Source: Phyllobacterium brassicacearum | GTDB lineage: Bacteria > Pseudomonadota > Alphaproteobacteria > Rhizobiales > Rhizobiaceae | Length of the DNA: 64,000 nucleotides | NCBI RefSeq assembly: GCF_003010955.1 | Contig: NZ_PGGO01000019.1 | Location: forward strand, 40,466 to 104,465 | Reading direction: 5' to 3' | Position numbers and translations under genes: made by a program | Shown: positions 54,950-63,372 of the stretch, in pieces | Layout: the number at the start of each line of letters is the position of its first letter | How positions within the stretch are numbered: position 1 is the stretch's first letter | Notes under the pieces: model-generated | What the model was told of the DNA's origin: nothing | What the model saw: the letters and a program-made list of their open reading frames with translations, nothing else | Databases searched by the model: none

Positions 54950-55012
54950 CTTGCAAACGCGTTTGGGCCAATTTTCAATGTTGGAATTTGAACGAAACTA
55001 TTAACGCAAATC

Positions 55013-55056
55013 GATCTCCCCCACGTGGGGGAGATGTCCGGAAGGACAGAGGGGCG
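55013..55056 (+). repeat. Rhizobial palindromic repeat, copy 2
   Basis: GATCTCCCCCAC-GTGGGGGAGATG forms a long perfect hairpin, followed by TGTCCGGAAGGACA (second stem) and GAGGGG. Elements with this layout are scattered between genes in Rhizobiales genomes. Here two inverted copies could pair with each other over 60 bp. Confidence 0.75.
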
Positions 55057-55127
55057 CGAGCCTTTCTCGGTTATGTCGAACGGCGTATAAGATTGCCACT
55101 TGTCAGTAATTTCGGGGAGGCCAGCCC

Positions 55128-56207
55128 ATGACCGACACCAAAACACCGCAGCCGGCGCAAGAGTTCGAGCGCGTGCTGTCACAGAGCGCGACCGCGGTCG
55201 CCAGTTTCGATACCCACGAGAAAAGCCCTCTCGAAAAGATACGGCATTTCCTTCATTCCAGTCCGGCATCCGTCCCGCTGATTGTTCTGGTGATGTCGCT
55301 GATCATCTTTGCGGTCATCGTCGGATCCCGCTTCTTCACCCCATTTGCACTGTCGCTCATCCTGCAGCAGGTGGCGATCGTCGGCATTGTCGGTGCTGCG
55401 CAAACCCTGGTCGTGCTGACCGCAGGTATCGACCTCTCGGTCGGCGCGATCATGGTGCTGACATCGGTCATCATGGGCCAGTTCACTTTCCGCTACGGCT
55501 TGCCGGTCGAGCTGTCGATCCTGTGCGGGATCGCGCTTGGCGCGCTATGCGGCTTCATCAACGGCGTCCTCATCGCCTATATCAAGCTGCCACCCTTCAT
55601 CGTCACGCTCGGCACCTGGCAGATCTATCTCGCGACGACCTATATCTATTCGGCGAACGAGACGATCCGCGCCCAGGATATCGAGGCCAACGCCAAGCTC
55701 CTGCAATTCTTTGGCGAGAAGGTACCCATAGGGGGCGCCACCTTCACCTATGGCGTCTTCATCATGATCTTGCTGATTGCCATCCTCTGGTACGTGCTCA
55801 ACCACACCGCCTGGGGCCGCCATGTCTACGCCATCGGCGATGATCCGGAGGCGGCAAAGCTCTCCGGCGTCAGGACCAAGCGCGTTCTCATCGCAGTCTA
55901 CGTGCTCGCCGGTCTGATCTGTGCGCTGGCGGGCTGGGTTTCGATCGGACGCAACGGCTCGGTTTCCCCGCAGATCGGCCAGTTCGCCAATATCGAATCC
56001 ATCACCGCTGTGGTGATCGGCGGCATGTCACTCTTTGGTGGACGCGGCTCGATCATGGGTATGCTCTTCGGCGCATTGATCGTCGGCGTCTTCTCCTTCG
56101 GCATGCGCATGTATGGCACCGACGTTCAATGGACGTACCTCATCATCGGTGTATTGATTATCCTGGCTGTAGCCATCGACCAGTGGATCAGAAAGGTAGC
56201 AGGCTGA
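55128..56207 (+). CDS. frcC: Fructose ABC transporter permease (FrcC-like)
   Basis: 359 aa. GGGGAGG is 7 nt before the ATG. The long N-terminal cytoplasmic part (about 45 residues) precedes 8-10 membrane helices. CUT2 permease blocks: LTAGIDLSVGAIMVLTSV, IKLPPFIVTLGTWQIY, WGRHVYAIGDDPEAAKLSGV and ITAVVIGGMSLFGGRGSIMG. TGATG overlap with frcA. Confidence 0.92.
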   Translation: MTDTKTPQPAQEFERVLSQSATAVASFDTHEKSPLEKIRHFLHSSPASVPLIVLVMSLIIFAVIVGSRFFTPFALSLILQQVAIVGIVGAAQTLVVLTAGIDLSVGAIMVLTSVIMGQFTFRYGLPVELSILCGIALGALCGFINGVLIAYIKLPPFIVTLGTWQIYLATTYIYSANETIRAQDIEANAKLLQFFGEKVPIGGATFTYGVFIMILLIAILWYVLNHTAWGRHVYAIGDDPEAAKLSGVRTKRVLIAVYVLAGLICALAGWVSIGRNGSVSPQIGQFANIESITAVVIGGMSLFGGRGSIMGMLFGALIVGVFSFGMRMYGTDVQWTYLIIGVLIILAVAIDQWIRKVAG

Positions 56208-56974
56208 TGTCAAGACAACCCATCCTTACCGCACGCGGACTGGTCAAGCGCTACGGCCGCGTCACGGCACTCGATCACGCGGATTTCGACCTCTATCCGG
56301 GCGAAGTGCTGGCAGTGATCGGAGACAACGGTGCCGGAAAATCATCTCTCATCAAGGCGATCTCCGGCGCCATCCATCCCGATGAAGGTGAGATGACGCT
56401 GGAGGGCAAGCCGATCCATTTTCGCTCGCCTATGGAGGCGCGCGACGCCGGCATCGAGACCGTCTACCAGAACTTGGCGCTTTCACCGGCGCTGTCGATT
56501 GCCGACAACATGTTTCTCGGCCGTGAAATCCGCAAGCCGGGCGTCCTGGGCAGTTGGTTCCGGATGCTCGACCGCAAGGCGATGGAAAAGAAGGCGCGGG
56601 ACAAGCTCACCGAGCTTGGCCTGATGACCATCCAGAACATCAGCCAGGCAGTGGAGACACTGTCCGGCGGTCAGCGCCAGGGCGTGGCAGTGGCGCGTGC
56701 CGCCGCCTTCGGCTCCAGGGTGGTGATCATGGACGAGCCGACAGCGGCGCTCGGCGTCAAGGAATCCCGCCGCGTCCTCGAACTTATCCAGGACGTCAAG
56801 AAACGCGGATTGCCGATTGTGCTCATCTCGCACAATATGCCCCACGTTTTCGAGGTGGCCGACCGAATCCACATCCACCGTCTCGGAAAACGTCTTACCG
56901 TCATCAATCCGACGGAGTATACGATGTCAGATGCCGTCGCCTTCATGACCGGCGCCAAGGAGCCGCCGGCCTAG
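56207..56974 (+). CDS. frcA: Fructose ABC transporter ATP-binding protein (FrcA-like, single domain)
   Basis: 255 aa from MSRQPILTARGLVKRYGRV. Walker A GDNGAGKSSLIK, signature LSGGQRQGVAVARAA, Walker B VVIMDEPTAALGV, switch His ISHNMPHVFEVA. Unlike RbsA-type ATPases (and the one at 15535) it has only one ABC domain, as does FrcA of S. meliloti; two copies should assemble per transporter. Confidence 0.92.
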   Translation: MSRQPILTARGLVKRYGRVTALDHADFDLYPGEVLAVIGDNGAGKSSLIKAISGAIHPDEGEMTLEGKPIHFRSPMEARDAGIETVYQNLALSPALSIADNMFLGREIRKPGVLGSWFRMLDRKAMEKKARDKLTELGLMTIQNISQAVETLSGGQRQGVAVARAAAFGSRVVIMDEPTAALGVKESRRVLELIQDVKKRGLPIVLISHNMPHVFEVADRIHIHRLGKRLTVINPTEYTMSDAVAFMTGAKEPPA

Positions 56975-56975
56975 A

Positions 56976-57020
56976 GCAATTCCAGGAAAAGTGCGGAGCG
57001 GTTTTCCGTCCGGAAATTGC
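56976..57020. repeat. Rhizobial intergenic palindromic repeat (RIME-like)
   Basis: GCAATTCC and GGAAATTGC form the outer stem and GGAAAA / TTTTCC the inner stem. It begins with TAGAGC at the frcA stop. This type is widespread between genes in Rhizobiaceae and relatives. It lies between frcA and the isomerase gene. Confidence 0.65.
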
Positions 57021-57093
57021 GTCAAACAAGTATCGGCATCTCCTAATCTGATTAACTGGAGATGCCCTGTTGCATAAGGGAAAATATTGAGAA

Positions 57094-57783
57094 ATGAAGC
57101 GTTCTGAAGTCAATGAGATCATCCGCGAGAGTGACAAGTTCATCCGCTCGTTCGGTTATGTCATGCCGCCGTTCGCCTATTGGTCACCGGAAGAATTGAA
57201 GGCCCGCACCGCGACCGATTCCAGGGCCATCCTGCAGGCGCGCCTCGGCTGGGATATCACCGATTACGGCCAGGGCAAATTCGATGAACTTGGCCTCTTC
57301 CTCTTCACCACCCGCAACGGCAATCAGGAAGATCTGAAAAAGGGCGGCGGCATGCTTTATGCCGAGAAGATCATGATCTCGCGCGAGAAGCAGCTGTCGC
57401 CGATGCACCGTCATATCGTCAAGGCGGAGGATATCATCAACCGCGGCGGCGGCACGCTGGTACTCGAACTCTTCAACTCCAATCCGGACGGCAGCGTCGA
57501 TGAAAAGACCGATGTCGAGGTCGCCACGGACGGGCGCATCGTGCGCCAGAAGGCGGGCGGTCTCCTGAAGCTGCAGCCCGGCGAGAGCGTCACGCTTCTG
57601 CCTGGTAACTGGCACGCATTCTGGGGTGAGGGTGGCGACGTGCTGATTGGCGAAGTCTCTACTGTCAATGACGATCTCACCGACAATATCTTCCGAGAAC
57701 CGATCGGCCGTTTCTCTTCCATCGACGAGGACGAGGCGCCACTGCATCTGCTCGTCTCCGACTACGACAAATGGCTGGCGTAA
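57094..57783 (+). CDS. D-lyxose/D-mannose ketol-isomerase family protein
   Basis: 229 aa. Cupin metal site: SPMHRHIVKAEDIINRGGGTL (two His and Glu) and PGNWHAFWGE (His). Length and motifs match D-lyxose isomerase, which interconverts D-lyxose and D-xylulose and also D-mannose and D-fructose. In this operon a mannose-to-fructose step would feed the fructose importer's pathway; that link is inferred. Confidence 0.85.
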   Translation: MKRSEVNEIIRESDKFIRSFGYVMPPFAYWSPEELKARTATDSRAILQARLGWDITDYGQGKFDELGLFLFTTRNGNQEDLKKGGGMLYAEKIMISREKQLSPMHRHIVKAEDIINRGGGTLVLELFNSNPDGSVDEKTDVEVATDGRIVRQKAGGLLKLQPGESVTLLPGNWHAFWGEGGDVLIGEVSTVNDDLTDNIFREPIGRFSSIDEDEAPLHLLVSDYDKWLA

Positions 57784-58099
57784 CGTCCGCAACGCAATGC
57801 CATCGGGCCGGACCCATCTGATCCCCCGTCTGGGCGCTATCGGATCTGAAGGAGTACACTCGCTGGAAAAATCCATTGTGCCCCATCCACGAGGGAGTTT
57901 GTTGGGCTGCAAAGATTGTCGCCAACGTTGCAATTCTCGGCTTCTTGCAAAGCACATATATCCCTCGTGGTGAGCTTGGCGAACCACGCACATGCACATG
58001 CAATCTTTCAAATCCGATTGTCCTGCAGCAGGAGGGGGAGATACAACCAACGGTGTCGATCTCCGTCACGCTGTGTAATATCGCAAAGAGCGCACAACC
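57784..58099. other. 316-bp gap with nested inverted repeats
   Basis: CCACGAGGGA (57887-57896) is perfectly inverted as TCCCTCGTGG (57961-57970), enclosing 64 bp. The right arm runs into a further hairpin CGTGGT..ACCACG (57966-57988) whose core GTGAGCTTGGCGAACCACG resembles the repeat at 58812. AGGAGG at 58029 is not followed by a credible start. No gene is visible. Confidence 0.6.
57966..57988. repeat. Dispersed palindromic unit, copy A
   Basis: CGTGGT and ACCACG arms around TGAGCTTGGCGA-type loop. A diverged copy lies at 58812-58839, so the FrcK-like gene is bracketed by two units. Confidence 0.5.
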
Positions 58100-58726
58100 A
58101 TGCTGATCAAACTTGAAGATCTGGTTCCGGAGATACTTGCCCGGGCGGCAGGGATCCCGCGGCTGATCGTTGCGATTGCCGGTCCCCCAGGAGCCGGCAA
58201 ATCCACCGCTGCCGCCTCGCTTTGTGCTGCCATCAACATGCAGGACGAGGCGGCGGCGGTTGTCGTGCCGATGGACGGGTTTCATCTCGACAATGCCATT
58301 CTTGACGCGATGGACCTGCGCAAGCGCAAAGGCTCACCGCCGACCTTCGATTGTGCCGGTTTCGAGGTACTGTTGAGGCGGCTGCGGGAGACGCGCGAGG
58401 ACGTCGTCATTCCGCTGTTCGATCGCAAGCTCGATCTGGCGAGGGCAGGGGCCGGCATCGTCAAGGCCGACCAGCGCATTCTGCTCGTCGAGGGCAACTA
58501 CCTGTTGCTTGACCAGCCGCCATGGAACCGGCTGGCACCGCTCTTCGACGTGACGATCTTCCTCGACGTCGACCGACTCGAACTCGAAAACCGTCTGGTG
58601 CACCGCTGGCTCACCCACGGCTATAACGTCGGCTCAGCGCAGGCACGCGCCTTGTCCAATGACATGCCCAATGCCGAACTGGTGCTGGAGGAGTCGAGAG
58701 CAGCGGACTACACGGTGCAGAACTGA
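58100..58726 (+). CDS. FrcK-like nucleotide-binding kinase (P-loop, uridine/pantothenate kinase-like)
   Basis: 208 aa. P-loop GPPGAGKST at 28-36; PMDGFHLDNAIL and VEGNYLLLDQPPW resemble the uridine/phosphoribulokinase fold. In S. meliloti the frc operon ends with frcK of this type. It may phosphorylate a sugar or nucleoside; its substrate is not established. The PfkB kinase at 51025 is the better fructokinase candidate, so the two may act on different sugars. Confidence 0.85.
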   Translation: MLIKLEDLVPEILARAAGIPRLIVAIAGPPGAGKSTAAASLCAAINMQDEAAAVVVPMDGFHLDNAILDAMDLRKRKGSPPTFDCAGFEVLLRRLRETREDVVIPLFDRKLDLARAGAGIVKADQRILLVEGNYLLLDQPPWNRLAPLFDVTIFLDVDRLELENRLVHRWLTHGYNVGSAQARALSNDMPNAELVLEESRAADYTVQN

Positions 58727-58730
58727 GTGT

Positions 58731-58747
58731 CGCATCGTTGTGATGCG
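58731..58747 (+). terminator. Weak hairpin after the FrcK-like gene
   Basis: CGCATC and GATGCG with a 5-nt loop, 5 bp after the stop; followed by TGATTCGCCC rather than a T-run. Confidence 0.35.
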
Positions 58748-58811
58748 TGATTCGCCCTTCGCCCAGCTCAGAAAGTTGTGAACTGCGGTGAGCCAATCGT
58801 CATGCTGTCAG

Positions 58812-58839
58812 CTCCCTCATGATGAGCTGTCGAACCACG
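58812..58839. repeat. Dispersed palindromic unit, copy B
   Basis: CTCCCTCATGATGAGCTGTC followed by GAACCACG, similar to copy A at 57966; the stem is degraded. It lies between the FrcK-like gene and the IclR-type gene. Confidence 0.45.
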
Positions 58840-58921
58840 CGCCTTGCTTTTGCAGCAAATGCGCTCCCGCACCAATAACACGTTTCGAGTTTCGCACTGT
58901 TTCGCCCTGCTTGTCTTCTTG

Positions 58922-59725
58922 TCACCCGCGCGGCGCCATTCGCGTCTCCATGTCCCGCATGATCGCGGCAGCTGCGTCACGGGTGATGCCCGCCCAGGAT
59001 TGGAGAACATCAGCGGTAACGCGGTAGGCCGGCCCGGTCACCGACACGCCGGCGATGAGCTGCCCGGCATGGACCGGCGCAGCGACGCAGGTTATTCCCG
59101 TCTCGTGTTCCTCGCGGTCATAGGCATTGCCGGCCTTGCGGATCTGCTCGATCTCATCCAGCAGGCTGCCTGCATCGCCAAGGGTATTCGGCGTAAACCG
59201 TATGAACCTGATCTTCCCAACCCGCTCCCGCAACTCCTCATCGGGAAGGGCCGAGAGCGCAGCCTTGCCGACTCCGGTGCACCAGGCCGGTGCGGTATTA
59301 CCGATCTGCGAAACCAGCCGGATACTTTGCCGGCTTTCGATCTTGTCAAGGTAGACGACCTCGGTTCCGCGTAGGACACCCAGATGCACTGTCTCGCCCG
59401 TTGCTTCGTGCAACTTGCGGATGTGGGGCTCGGCGATCGTGCGGAACTGGTTGCCGGCCCAGGCCTTCGAAGCAAACTGCAGCAGTCTGAGACCAAGTGC
59501 GTAGGACTGATCGCGGTTGACCGTGAGCAGCCCTTCCTCGATCAGGTTGGAGATCTGCCGGTGCAGTGTGCCGCGCGGCTGATCGGAAAGTCGCAACACA
59601 TCGGTGAAGCGCAGCGGTTCCGGTGATTCGGCGACGATGTCGAGTACGGAGATCGCCTTGCCAAGCGTGCCGGTTCCTGCGTCGTCGGTCGCGCGTTGCG
59701 TACCACCGGGTACGGGTTTTTTCAT
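58922..59725 (-). CDS. IclR family regulator of galactose catabolism
   Basis: 267 aa from MKKPVPGGTQRATDDAGTG, the last Met before the helix-turn-helix (FTDVLRLSDQPRGTLHRQISNLIEEGLL). The C-terminal effector domain has WCTGVGKAALSALPDEELRE and GITCVAAPVHAGQLIAGVSVTGP, typical of IclR. It is divergent from the galactose operon and probably represses it; 2-keto-3-deoxygalactonate or a similar intermediate would be the inducer. The region just upstream of its start up to 59930 is AT-rich and gene-free. Confidence 0.88.
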   Translation of the reverse strand: MKKPVPGGTQRATDDAGTGTLGKAISVLDIVAESPEPLRFTDVLRLSDQPRGTLHRQISNLIEEGLLTVNRDQSYALGLRLLQFASKAWAGNQFRTIAEPHIRKLHEATGETVHLGVLRGTEVVYLDKIESRQSIRLVSQIGNTAPAWCTGVGKAALSALPDEELRERVGKIRFIRFTPNTLGDAGSLLDEIEQIRKAGNAYDREEHETGITCVAAPVHAGQLIAGVSVTGPAYRVTADVLQSWAGITRDAAAAIMRDMETRMAPRG

Positions 59726-59989
59726 GATCCCGATCGCTCTGACATCGTCCGGAACATGCCAGACCATCCCGATCCCGCAAAACCCAACCGGCGCATCGCC
59801 AATCCGGTCAGAGTTCCGTACGAACCTGCACCAAAACCGTACAAGAATCGGCAAATCTCACCAAAAAAAGTTCGATTCCGGTGCAAGTCTATCAACCCTC
59901 GCGAGATTTTTGGTTGTGTGCAGATGTAAAAAGGCGTCACATCTTGACTTTCGCCATCATAGAATGACAATTCAGCATAGTCAAACACA

Positions 59990-60006
59990 GTTCCACATGT
60001 TGGAAC
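59990..60006. promoter_or_regulatory. IclR-type operator GTTCCA-N5-TGGAAC
   Basis: Perfect 6-bp arms with a CATGT centre, 28 bp upstream of the dehydrogenase ATG. Several IclR regulators bind dyads with GTTCC/GGAAC-like halves, and IclR is the divergent neighbour. Confidence 0.6.
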
Positions 60007-60033
60007 TTGCTTCTAGCCTGCGAGATCACGATC

Positions 60034-60801
60034 ATGATGCCATCCGCCATTTTTCCGGACCTGAAAGACCGATCCGTCCTCATCACCGGGGGCGGCTCGG
60101 GCATCGGCGCTGCCTTGACCGAAGGCTTTGTCCGCCAGGGAAGCCGCGTCGCCTTCATCGACATTGCCGATGCGCCGTCGCAGGCGCTCGTCGAACGCCT
60201 GGACAAGGAATACGGCAATGCTCCGCTCTATCTGAAAGCCGACATCACCGACGTTGAACATCTGCGCAACGCAATCGCAAAAGCCATTGATAACAATGGC
60301 TTGATTACCGTCCTCGTCAACAATGCAGCCTGGGATGACCGGCATGATATCGATGACGTGACGGTCGAATACTGGGACAAGAACCAGTCGATCAATCTGC
60401 GGCCGCAGTTCTTCGCGGCACAGGCCGTCGTGCCGGGTATGCGCCAGTCGGGCGGCGGCTCGATCATCAATTTCACCTCGACTTCCTACATGATCAACCA
60501 GGGGAACATGCCGTCCTATACGGCGGCAAAGGCCGGAATCATCGGTCTTACCAAGGGTTTAGCCGGGAGGCTTGGACCGGAGAAGATCCGCGTCAATGCC
60601 ATCGCGCCAGGCTGGGTCATGACCGAGCGCCAGAAGACGCATTGGGTCACGGAAGAGGGCCTGAAAGCCCATCTCAACAAGCAGGTTCTGCGTGAGGAAA
60701 TGCAGCCAGGCGACATGGTCGGCCCCTGCCTGTTCCTCGCCTCCGATGCCTCGCGCATGCTCAGTGCCCAGACGTTGATCGTCGATGGAGGCTACCTGTG
60801 A
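60034..60801 (+). CDS. SDR family sugar dehydrogenase, galactose dehydrogenase-like
   Basis: 255 aa from MMPSAIFPDLKDRSV. Rossmann motif LITGGGSGIG, NAG-type motif VLVNNAAWDD, catalytic Ser-Tyr-Lys in TSTSYMINQGNMPSYTAAKAG, and C-terminal LIVDGG. It probably oxidises D-galactose (or L-arabinose) to the lactone with NAD(P), the first step of the De Ley-Doudoroff route. Adjacent genes supply lactonase, kinase and aldolase. GTGA overlap with dgoK. Confidence 0.88.
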   Translation: MMPSAIFPDLKDRSVLITGGGSGIGAALTEGFVRQGSRVAFIDIADAPSQALVERLDKEYGNAPLYLKADITDVEHLRNAIAKAIDNNGLITVLVNNAAWDDRHDIDDVTVEYWDKNQSINLRPQFFAAQAVVPGMRQSGGGSIINFTSTSYMINQGNMPSYTAAKAGIIGLTKGLAGRLGPEKIRVNAIAPGWVMTERQKTHWVTEEGLKAHLNKQVLREEMQPGDMVGPCLFLASDASRMLSAQTLIVDGGYL

Positions 60802-61727
60802 CATCGAGGCCGGCCTATGGCCTAAGTGATTGGGGAACAAGCCGTTTTCGCCTTTGGTTGGTCGATGCTCGAGGCGAGGCTGTGGCGGAAAAGCGCTCGG
60901 ATGACGGGCTGGATGCATCCCGCGTTCGTGGCTTTGCCGCGACATTGGAGAGCCATCTTGCCGAGCTTGGCGCCCCCGGCAATCTCCCGGTTATCGTCTG
61001 CGGCATGGCTGGTTCGCGGCAGGGCTGGGTCGAGGCTAATTACGTGCCGGTACCGGCCGATCTGTCGGCGATCCTTTCGGGTGCCGTGCGCATCCCTGGC
61101 ATTAATCGCGACGTGCGGATCATCCCGGGCCTGTCGCAATCGGGCGGCTCGCCGAACGTCATGCGCGGCGAGGAAACGCAATTGCTCGGCGCCATCCTGA
61201 GCCGGAATTTATCCAATGGAATCATAGCGATGCCTGGCACCCATTCGAAATGGGTCACGCTTGAAAATGGCAGGGCGAAGCACTTTGCCACTTATCTGAC
61301 AGGCGAGCTTTACGCATTGCTCGCCTCGCAATCGATCTTGCGCCATTCCATTGGCGACACCGCAGCCTCCGCCTCGCCTGACCATCCGCAATTCGCCGCG
61401 GCGCTTGACCTGATGTTGTCGGGCGAGCGGATGCTGGGCGAACTTTTCGGCATCCGCGCAGCCATGCTGCTCGAGGACCTTTCGCCTGAAGGCGCAGCCG
61501 CCCGCTTGTCCGGTCTGCTTATCGGTGCGGAAGTCGCCGGGGCGAGGGCAAAGAACGAGGGGCGGGTTACGCTCGTCGCATCCGGCGCCATGGCCGCACT
61601 CTACGGCAAGGCGCTGGCCCATGCCGGTCTCGAATTCGATCGCGTTGACGCCGATGAAGCGGTGCGCAAGGGTCTGTTTGTCGCCGCATCACACACCTGG
61701 CCAATTACACAGGAACGTCCCGCATGA
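60798..61727 (+). CDS. dgoK: 2-Dehydro-3-deoxygalactonokinase
   Basis: 309 aa from GTG 60798. Family features: SDWGTSRFRLWLVD at the N-terminus, MAGSRQGWVEANYVPVP, RGEETQLLGA and MPGTHSKWV. It phosphorylates 2-keto-3-deoxygalactonate with ATP. ATGA overlap with dgoA. Confidence 0.93.
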   Translation: MTSRPAYGLSDWGTSRFRLWLVDARGEAVAEKRSDDGLDASRVRGFAATLESHLAELGAPGNLPVIVCGMAGSRQGWVEANYVPVPADLSAILSGAVRIPGINRDVRIIPGLSQSGGSPNVMRGEETQLLGAILSRNLSNGIIAMPGTHSKWVTLENGRAKHFATYLTGELYALLASQSILRHSIGDTAASASPDHPQFAAALDLMLSGERMLGELFGIRAAMLLEDLSPEGAAARLSGLLIGAEVAGARAKNEGRVTLVASGAMAALYGKALAHAGLEFDRVDADEAVRKGLFVAASHTWPITQERPA

Positions 61728-62365
61728 ACCCTTCTTCTGCCCCATGGCCAACACTCAAGCGCGACCTGATCGCCATCCTGCGCGGTGTCAAACCGGATGA
61801 GGTTCTCGCCATCGGCGAAGAGCTGGTGAGCGCAGGCATCGATGTCATCGAGGTTCCACTCAACTCCCCGGATCCATTCCAATCCATTGAATTACTTGTG
61901 AAAAATCTGCCTCCACATGTGCTGATCGGAGCAGGTACCGTGCTTGACCCTGCCGATGTTGTGCGCCTTGACGCGGCTGGCGGACGCCTGATGATCAGCC
62001 CCAATGTCGATGCCAATGTACTGGCCGCGGCGGCCGGATCGGGTATGGTCAGTATGCCCGGCGTCTTCACGCCAACCGAAGCACTCGCCGCTTTGAAGGC
62101 CGGGGCATCCGGCCTGAAATTCTTCCCGGCCAGCGTTCTCGGCGCCGATGGCATCAAGGCGATCAGCGCCATTTTGCCAAAGGGCACGGTGATCGGCGCC
62201 GTCGGCGGCGTCGACGAAAGTAGCTTTGCTGCTTATGCCAAGGTCGGCGTTCGGACCTTCGGCCTTGGCTCCAGTCTTTACAAAGTCGGTGCGTCATCGT
62301 CCTTTGTCCGCGAGCGGGCGAAGGTGACAGTCGAAGCCTATGATCGCATTTTTGCCGGGGTCTGA
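61724..62365 (+). CDS. dgoA: 2-Dehydro-3-deoxy-6-phosphogalactonate aldolase
   Basis: 213 aa, class I KDPG-type aldolase. The catalytic Glu is in VIEVPLNSPDPF and the Schiff-base Lys in SGLKFFPASVLG; GAGTVLDPADV is the phosphate-side block. It splits the phosphorylated keto-acid to pyruvate and glyceraldehyde 3-phosphate. Two bases separate its stop from the lactonase gene. Confidence 0.93.
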   Translation: MNPSSAPWPTLKRDLIAILRGVKPDEVLAIGEELVSAGIDVIEVPLNSPDPFQSIELLVKNLPPHVLIGAGTVLDPADVVRLDAAGGRLMISPNVDANVLAAAAGSGMVSMPGVFTPTEALAALKAGASGLKFFPASVLGADGIKAISAILPKGTVIGAVGGVDESSFAAYAKVGVRTFGLGSSLYKVGASSSFVRERAKVTVEAYDRIFAGV

Positions 62366-62366
62366 C

Positions 62367-63242
62367 ATGGATAAGCCGAAGATCAGCGTTTTTTGTGATG
62401 TGGCATGCGAGCTTGGAGAGGGACCGGGTTATGATCCATTGACCAAGACCGTTTGGTGGTTCGACATCGTCACCGGCCGCCTGTTCGAGAAACCCCTGGC
62501 TGGGGGCGATGTCCAAATTCAATCGCTTGGACAAATGGCAAGCGCACTCGCTGTCATTGATGAAGGCAGGCAGCTGATCGCGACAGAGACCGGACTGTTC
62601 GTCCGCGATCGCCAGACGGGTCATACGACACTGCGTCAGCCGATTGAAGCCGACAATCCGTTGACGCGTTCCAATGACGCGCGCGTCCATCCTGCCGGCG
62701 CTTTCTGGATTGGCACAATGGGAAAGAAATCAGAGAAAGGCGCCGGCTCGATCTATTGGTATCGACAAGGCGAATTACGCAAACTTTTCAGTGACATATC
62801 GATTTCCAATTCGATCAGCTTTTCGCCGGAGGGGCGCATCGCCTATTTCGCGGATACCGGCAAAAACATCATCTGGCGCGTGGATACTGATCCGGAGACG
62901 GGCTTGCCGACCGGGGAACCGGCACTGTTCTATCAGCATAAAGAAAAGGGCGGCGTCGACGGCTCGGTCGTCGATGGCGACGGCAATTTGTGGAATGCAT
63001 GTTGGGGACGATCGAGCATCGATGTCTATGCTCCATCAGGAAAGCGTATCCGTTCGATCGCGATGCCCGTGCTGCAGCCCTCTTGCCCGGCGTTTGTGAG
63101 CGAGGACAGCGGCAATCTGATCGTGACGACGGCCTATCATCACATGACTGAGGCCGTACATCAGTCGGATCCCGACGCAGGCAAGACCTTCCTGATCGAG
63201 CTTGCCGGTAAAGGCCGCTTCGATCCTCCGGTAAGGCTTTAG
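62367..63242 (+). CDS. SMP-30/gluconolactonase family sugar lactonase
   Basis: 291 aa from MDKPKISVFCDVACELGEGP. Calcium-site residues: Glu in CELGEGPGYDP, Asn/Asp in SNDARVHPAGAFWIGTM, Asn in ISNSISFSPEGRIAYFADT and Asp in GGVDGSVVDGDGNLW. Six-bladed propeller. It should open the galactono-lactone made by the SDR enzyme. No galactonate dehydratase follows; that step must be encoded elsewhere. Confidence 0.9.
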   Translation: MDKPKISVFCDVACELGEGPGYDPLTKTVWWFDIVTGRLFEKPLAGGDVQIQSLGQMASALAVIDEGRQLIATETGLFVRDRQTGHTTLRQPIEADNPLTRSNDARVHPAGAFWIGTMGKKSEKGAGSIYWYRQGELRKLFSDISISNSISFSPEGRIAYFADTGKNIIWRVDTDPETGLPTGEPALFYQHKEKGGVDGSVVDGDGNLWNACWGRSSIDVYAPSGKRIRSIAMPVLQPSCPAFVSEDSGNLIVTTAYHHMTEAVHQSDPDAGKTFLIELAGKGRFDPPVRL

Positions 63243-63258
63243 TTTTACCGGAGCCCGA

Positions 63259-63283
63259 GGAACCATTCTTCCGGGACCCCGTT
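63259..63283 (+). promoter_or_regulatory. EcfG-type general stress promoter
   Basis: GGAAC (63259-63263), a 16-bp spacer and CGTT (63280-63283), the exact consensus for alphaproteobacterial EcfG sigma factors. It lies 89 bp upstream of the DUF892 gene, which is a typical regulon member. Confidence 0.7.
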
Positions 63284-63372
63284 ATTGCCCCTGTAACCAA
63301 CCTGATAATCGCTTTTAGCGGAGGCCGTCCGGCTGCCGAACGGTTGTCTGCGTCTGTCAACAGGAGGATGAC

